From Halobellus sp. Atlit-31R (lineage in GTDB: Archaea; Halobacteriota; Halobacteria; Halobacteriales; Haloferacaceae), in assembly GCA_003665935.1 (NCBI GenBank), contig QPLR01000003.1, forward strand, positions 186,001 to 250,000: a stretch of DNA of 64,000 nucleotides, written 5' to 3'. The notes under the pieces are model-generated. The model saw only the letters and a program-made list of their open reading frames with translations, was not told the origin of the DNA and did not search any database. This document shows, piece after piece, positions 63,133-64,000 of the stretch (the first letter of the stretch is position 1; every line of letters starts with the position of its first letter). The position numbers and the translations under genes are program-made.

Positions 63133-63729
63133 GTGACACACGACGTCCGCGAGGCGACCCCGGCTGACGCCGCCGACGTGGTCCGCCTGCTCGACGCCGC
63201 GATGCTCCGGTCCGACCCCGAGCGGGTGCGCCGTCGAGTCGCCGCGAGCGACGTTCTCGTCGCCGTCGTCGCCGGTGCCGAGGGAGCCGACCGCCAAGGA
63301 GCCGAGTCGGCGACAGCGGATCGGACAGCCGACCGCATCGTCGGTGCCTGCGTGCTCGCGCCCGGCGGAGACGTGAGCACAGAGTGGTGCGGAGGCGCAT
63401 CCGCGGGCGACGCGTCGCCGACCGAGATCGAGCAGATCACCGTCCACCGGTCGCGACGCGGACGGGGAGTCGGGACCGGCCTGGTCGACGCCGCCGCGGC
63501 GCGGAGCGCCGGTCCGCTCGTCGCCCGCTTCCGCCACCAGGTGCGCCCGTTCTACGACGCGCTGGGGTTCGAGATTGTCGACGCGTCGGACGTGGCAGGA
63601 GAGCCGGGCGAAGCGGACGAGGCGGACGAGGCAGGCGAGGCGGACGAGGCGGACGAGGCGGACGAGGCGGACGAGGCAGGCGAGGCGGACAGAAGTGGGC
63701 GACGGCGGCTGTGTGGGATCCTCAGATGA
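63133..63729 (+). CDS. GNAT acetyltransferase with acidic repeat insert
   Basis: A 198-residue GNAT protein (N-terminal VREATPADAADVVRLLDAAM; motif A EIEQITVHRSRRGRGVGTGLVDAAAAR; then RPFYDALGFEIVD). From a GTG start at 63133 it has a TATA-like element about 28 nt upstream. Near the C-terminus a tract of some 27 residues of Gly/Glu/Ala/Asp repeats (codon unit GCGGACGAG) is inserted before SGRRRLCGILR, which resumes conserved sequence. Its stop overlaps the convergent mutase gene by 8 nt. Confidence 0.8.
   Translation: MTHDVREATPADAADVVRLLDAAMLRSDPERVRRRVAASDVLVAVVAGAEGADRQGAESATADRTADRIVGACVLAPGGDVSTEWCGGASAGDASPTEIEQITVHRSRRGRGVGTGLVDAAAARSAGPLVARFRHQVRPFYDALGFEIVDASDVAGEPGEADEADEAGEADEADEADEADEAGEADRSGRRRLCGILR
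63610..63690. repeat. 9-bp in-frame tandem repeat tract in the GNAT gene
   Basis: About nine tandem copies of GCGGACGAG, with occasional GCAGGCGAG variants, encode an Ala-Asp-Glu / Ala-Gly-Glu tract. The unit is a multiple of three, so slippage changes length without breaking the frame. The tract lies near the 3' end, just before the last 12 codons. Confidence 0.9.
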
Positions 63730-64000
63730 GCGGCTCGACGAGGTCGCGGCCCGCCGACAGCAGCGCGTCGGTGCGGGCCTGGCTCTCGGCCTCGGCGTAG
63801 ACGCGCATCTTCGGTTCGGTGCCCGACGGCCGGACGAGGAGCCACGAGCCGTCTTCCAGAAGCAGTTTGAACCCGTCGAGCGTCACGACGTCGGCGATGT
63901 CGCGCCCGGCGACCTGCTCGGGGAGGACGTCTTCGAGTTCGCCGATGACCCGTTCTTTCTCGGTGTCGGGGCAATCGAGGCTGATCTTGTCGGCGACGAT
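63722..64000 (-). CDS. Phosphoglucosamine mutase/phosphomannomutase family protein, C-terminal part
   Basis: Only the last 92 codons are inside the window. They contain the sugar-phosphate-binding loop RPSGTEPKMRVYAEAES, the hallmark of the C-terminal domain of alpha-D-phosphohexomutases, preceded by LLLEDGSWLLV. The substrate (glucosamine-, manno- or gluco-phosphate) cannot be told from this part, though GlmM-like is typical of haloarchaea. The gene continues beyond the right edge. Confidence 0.88.
   Translation of the reverse strand: MVADKISLDCPDTEKERVIGELEDVLPEQVAGRDIADVVTLDGFKLLLEDGSWLLVRPSGTEPKMRVYAEAESQARTDALLSAGRDLVEPLI

Noticed and set aside
63060-63133. tRNA-like GGCTCGAATCGGGG string before the GNAT gene
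   Set aside because: There is no acceptor stem, D-arm or anticodon arm around it, and the sequence contains the GNAT promoter. I found no tRNA or rRNA gene in the window.

Overview
The window is haloarchaeal chromosome, and I see no sign of a plasmid or provirus. It is very G+C-rich and its predicted proteins are Asp/Glu-rich. The information-processing genes are archaeal: DnaG primase, MCM, RFC small subunit, TFB, Lrp, Nog1, Trm1 and the ubiquitin-like modifier SAMP2. Many genes have an archaeal TATA element about 27-30 nt before the start codon and almost no leader. From memory, the order from glnA through trm1, prs, minD/tfb, mcm and alaS to rfcS and samp2 matches Haloferax volcanii, so I infer Haloferacales or a close relative. 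Nearly all sequence is coding. The only gene-free stretch above 300 bases is 25786-26135.

Region by region. 0-9 kb is metabolic and transport: a DoxX tail, a PhnP-like hydrolase, a Cdc48-like AAA ATPase with a His-rich tail, a thiolase, a Na+/H+ antiporter, an acyl-CoA ligase and AzlCD. 9-18 kb holds an RNase II-type nuclease, a sensor kinase, a rhomboid protease, a DUF389 protein, a SIMPL lipoprotein, Nog1 and a Tsr3-type rRNA modification enzyme. 18-24 kb holds serS, two divergent-function cis-prenyltransferase homologues, a channel-like TrkA-N protein, a DUF92 (polyprenyl-phosphate kinase-like) protein and a RimI-like acetyltransferase. 24-33 kb holds dnaG, an SSS symporter with its DUF3311 partner, a YqcI/YcgG (GntA-type) protein with an isochorismatase-like hydrolase, a DUF6293 regulator, and divergent lrp/glnA. 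33-41 kb holds PAP2, BrkB, trm1, a SWIM protein, a beta-propeller-like protein, prs, uracil-DNA glycosylase, a HIT protein and a MinD-like protein without a working Walker A. 41-46 kb holds tfb facing an operon of three unrecognised proteins and a genuine MinD. 46-52 kb is an mcm gene carrying two large inteins. 52-55 kb is a complete biotin ECF transporter, bioY-bioM-bioN, behind what looks like a textbook BirA operator. 55-64 kb holds a ferritin, a zinc-type ferredoxin, a cupin, a glutamine amidotransferase, an alpha/beta hydrolase without its nucleophile, alaS, rfcS, samp2, an acetyltransferase and the end of a phosphoglucosamine mutase-type gene.

Four points deserve most attention. The mcm inteins are homologous and carry several DNA-binding helix-turn-helix modules besides their LAGLIDADG endonuclease motifs. 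The two cis-prenyltransferase homologues have complementary motif losses, which suggests one heteromeric enzyme. A 23-bp perfect palindrome sits between tfb and its divergent neighbour. The BirA-type operator sits in front of bioY. Short tandem repeats, often 24 bp and in frame, recur in unrelated genes.
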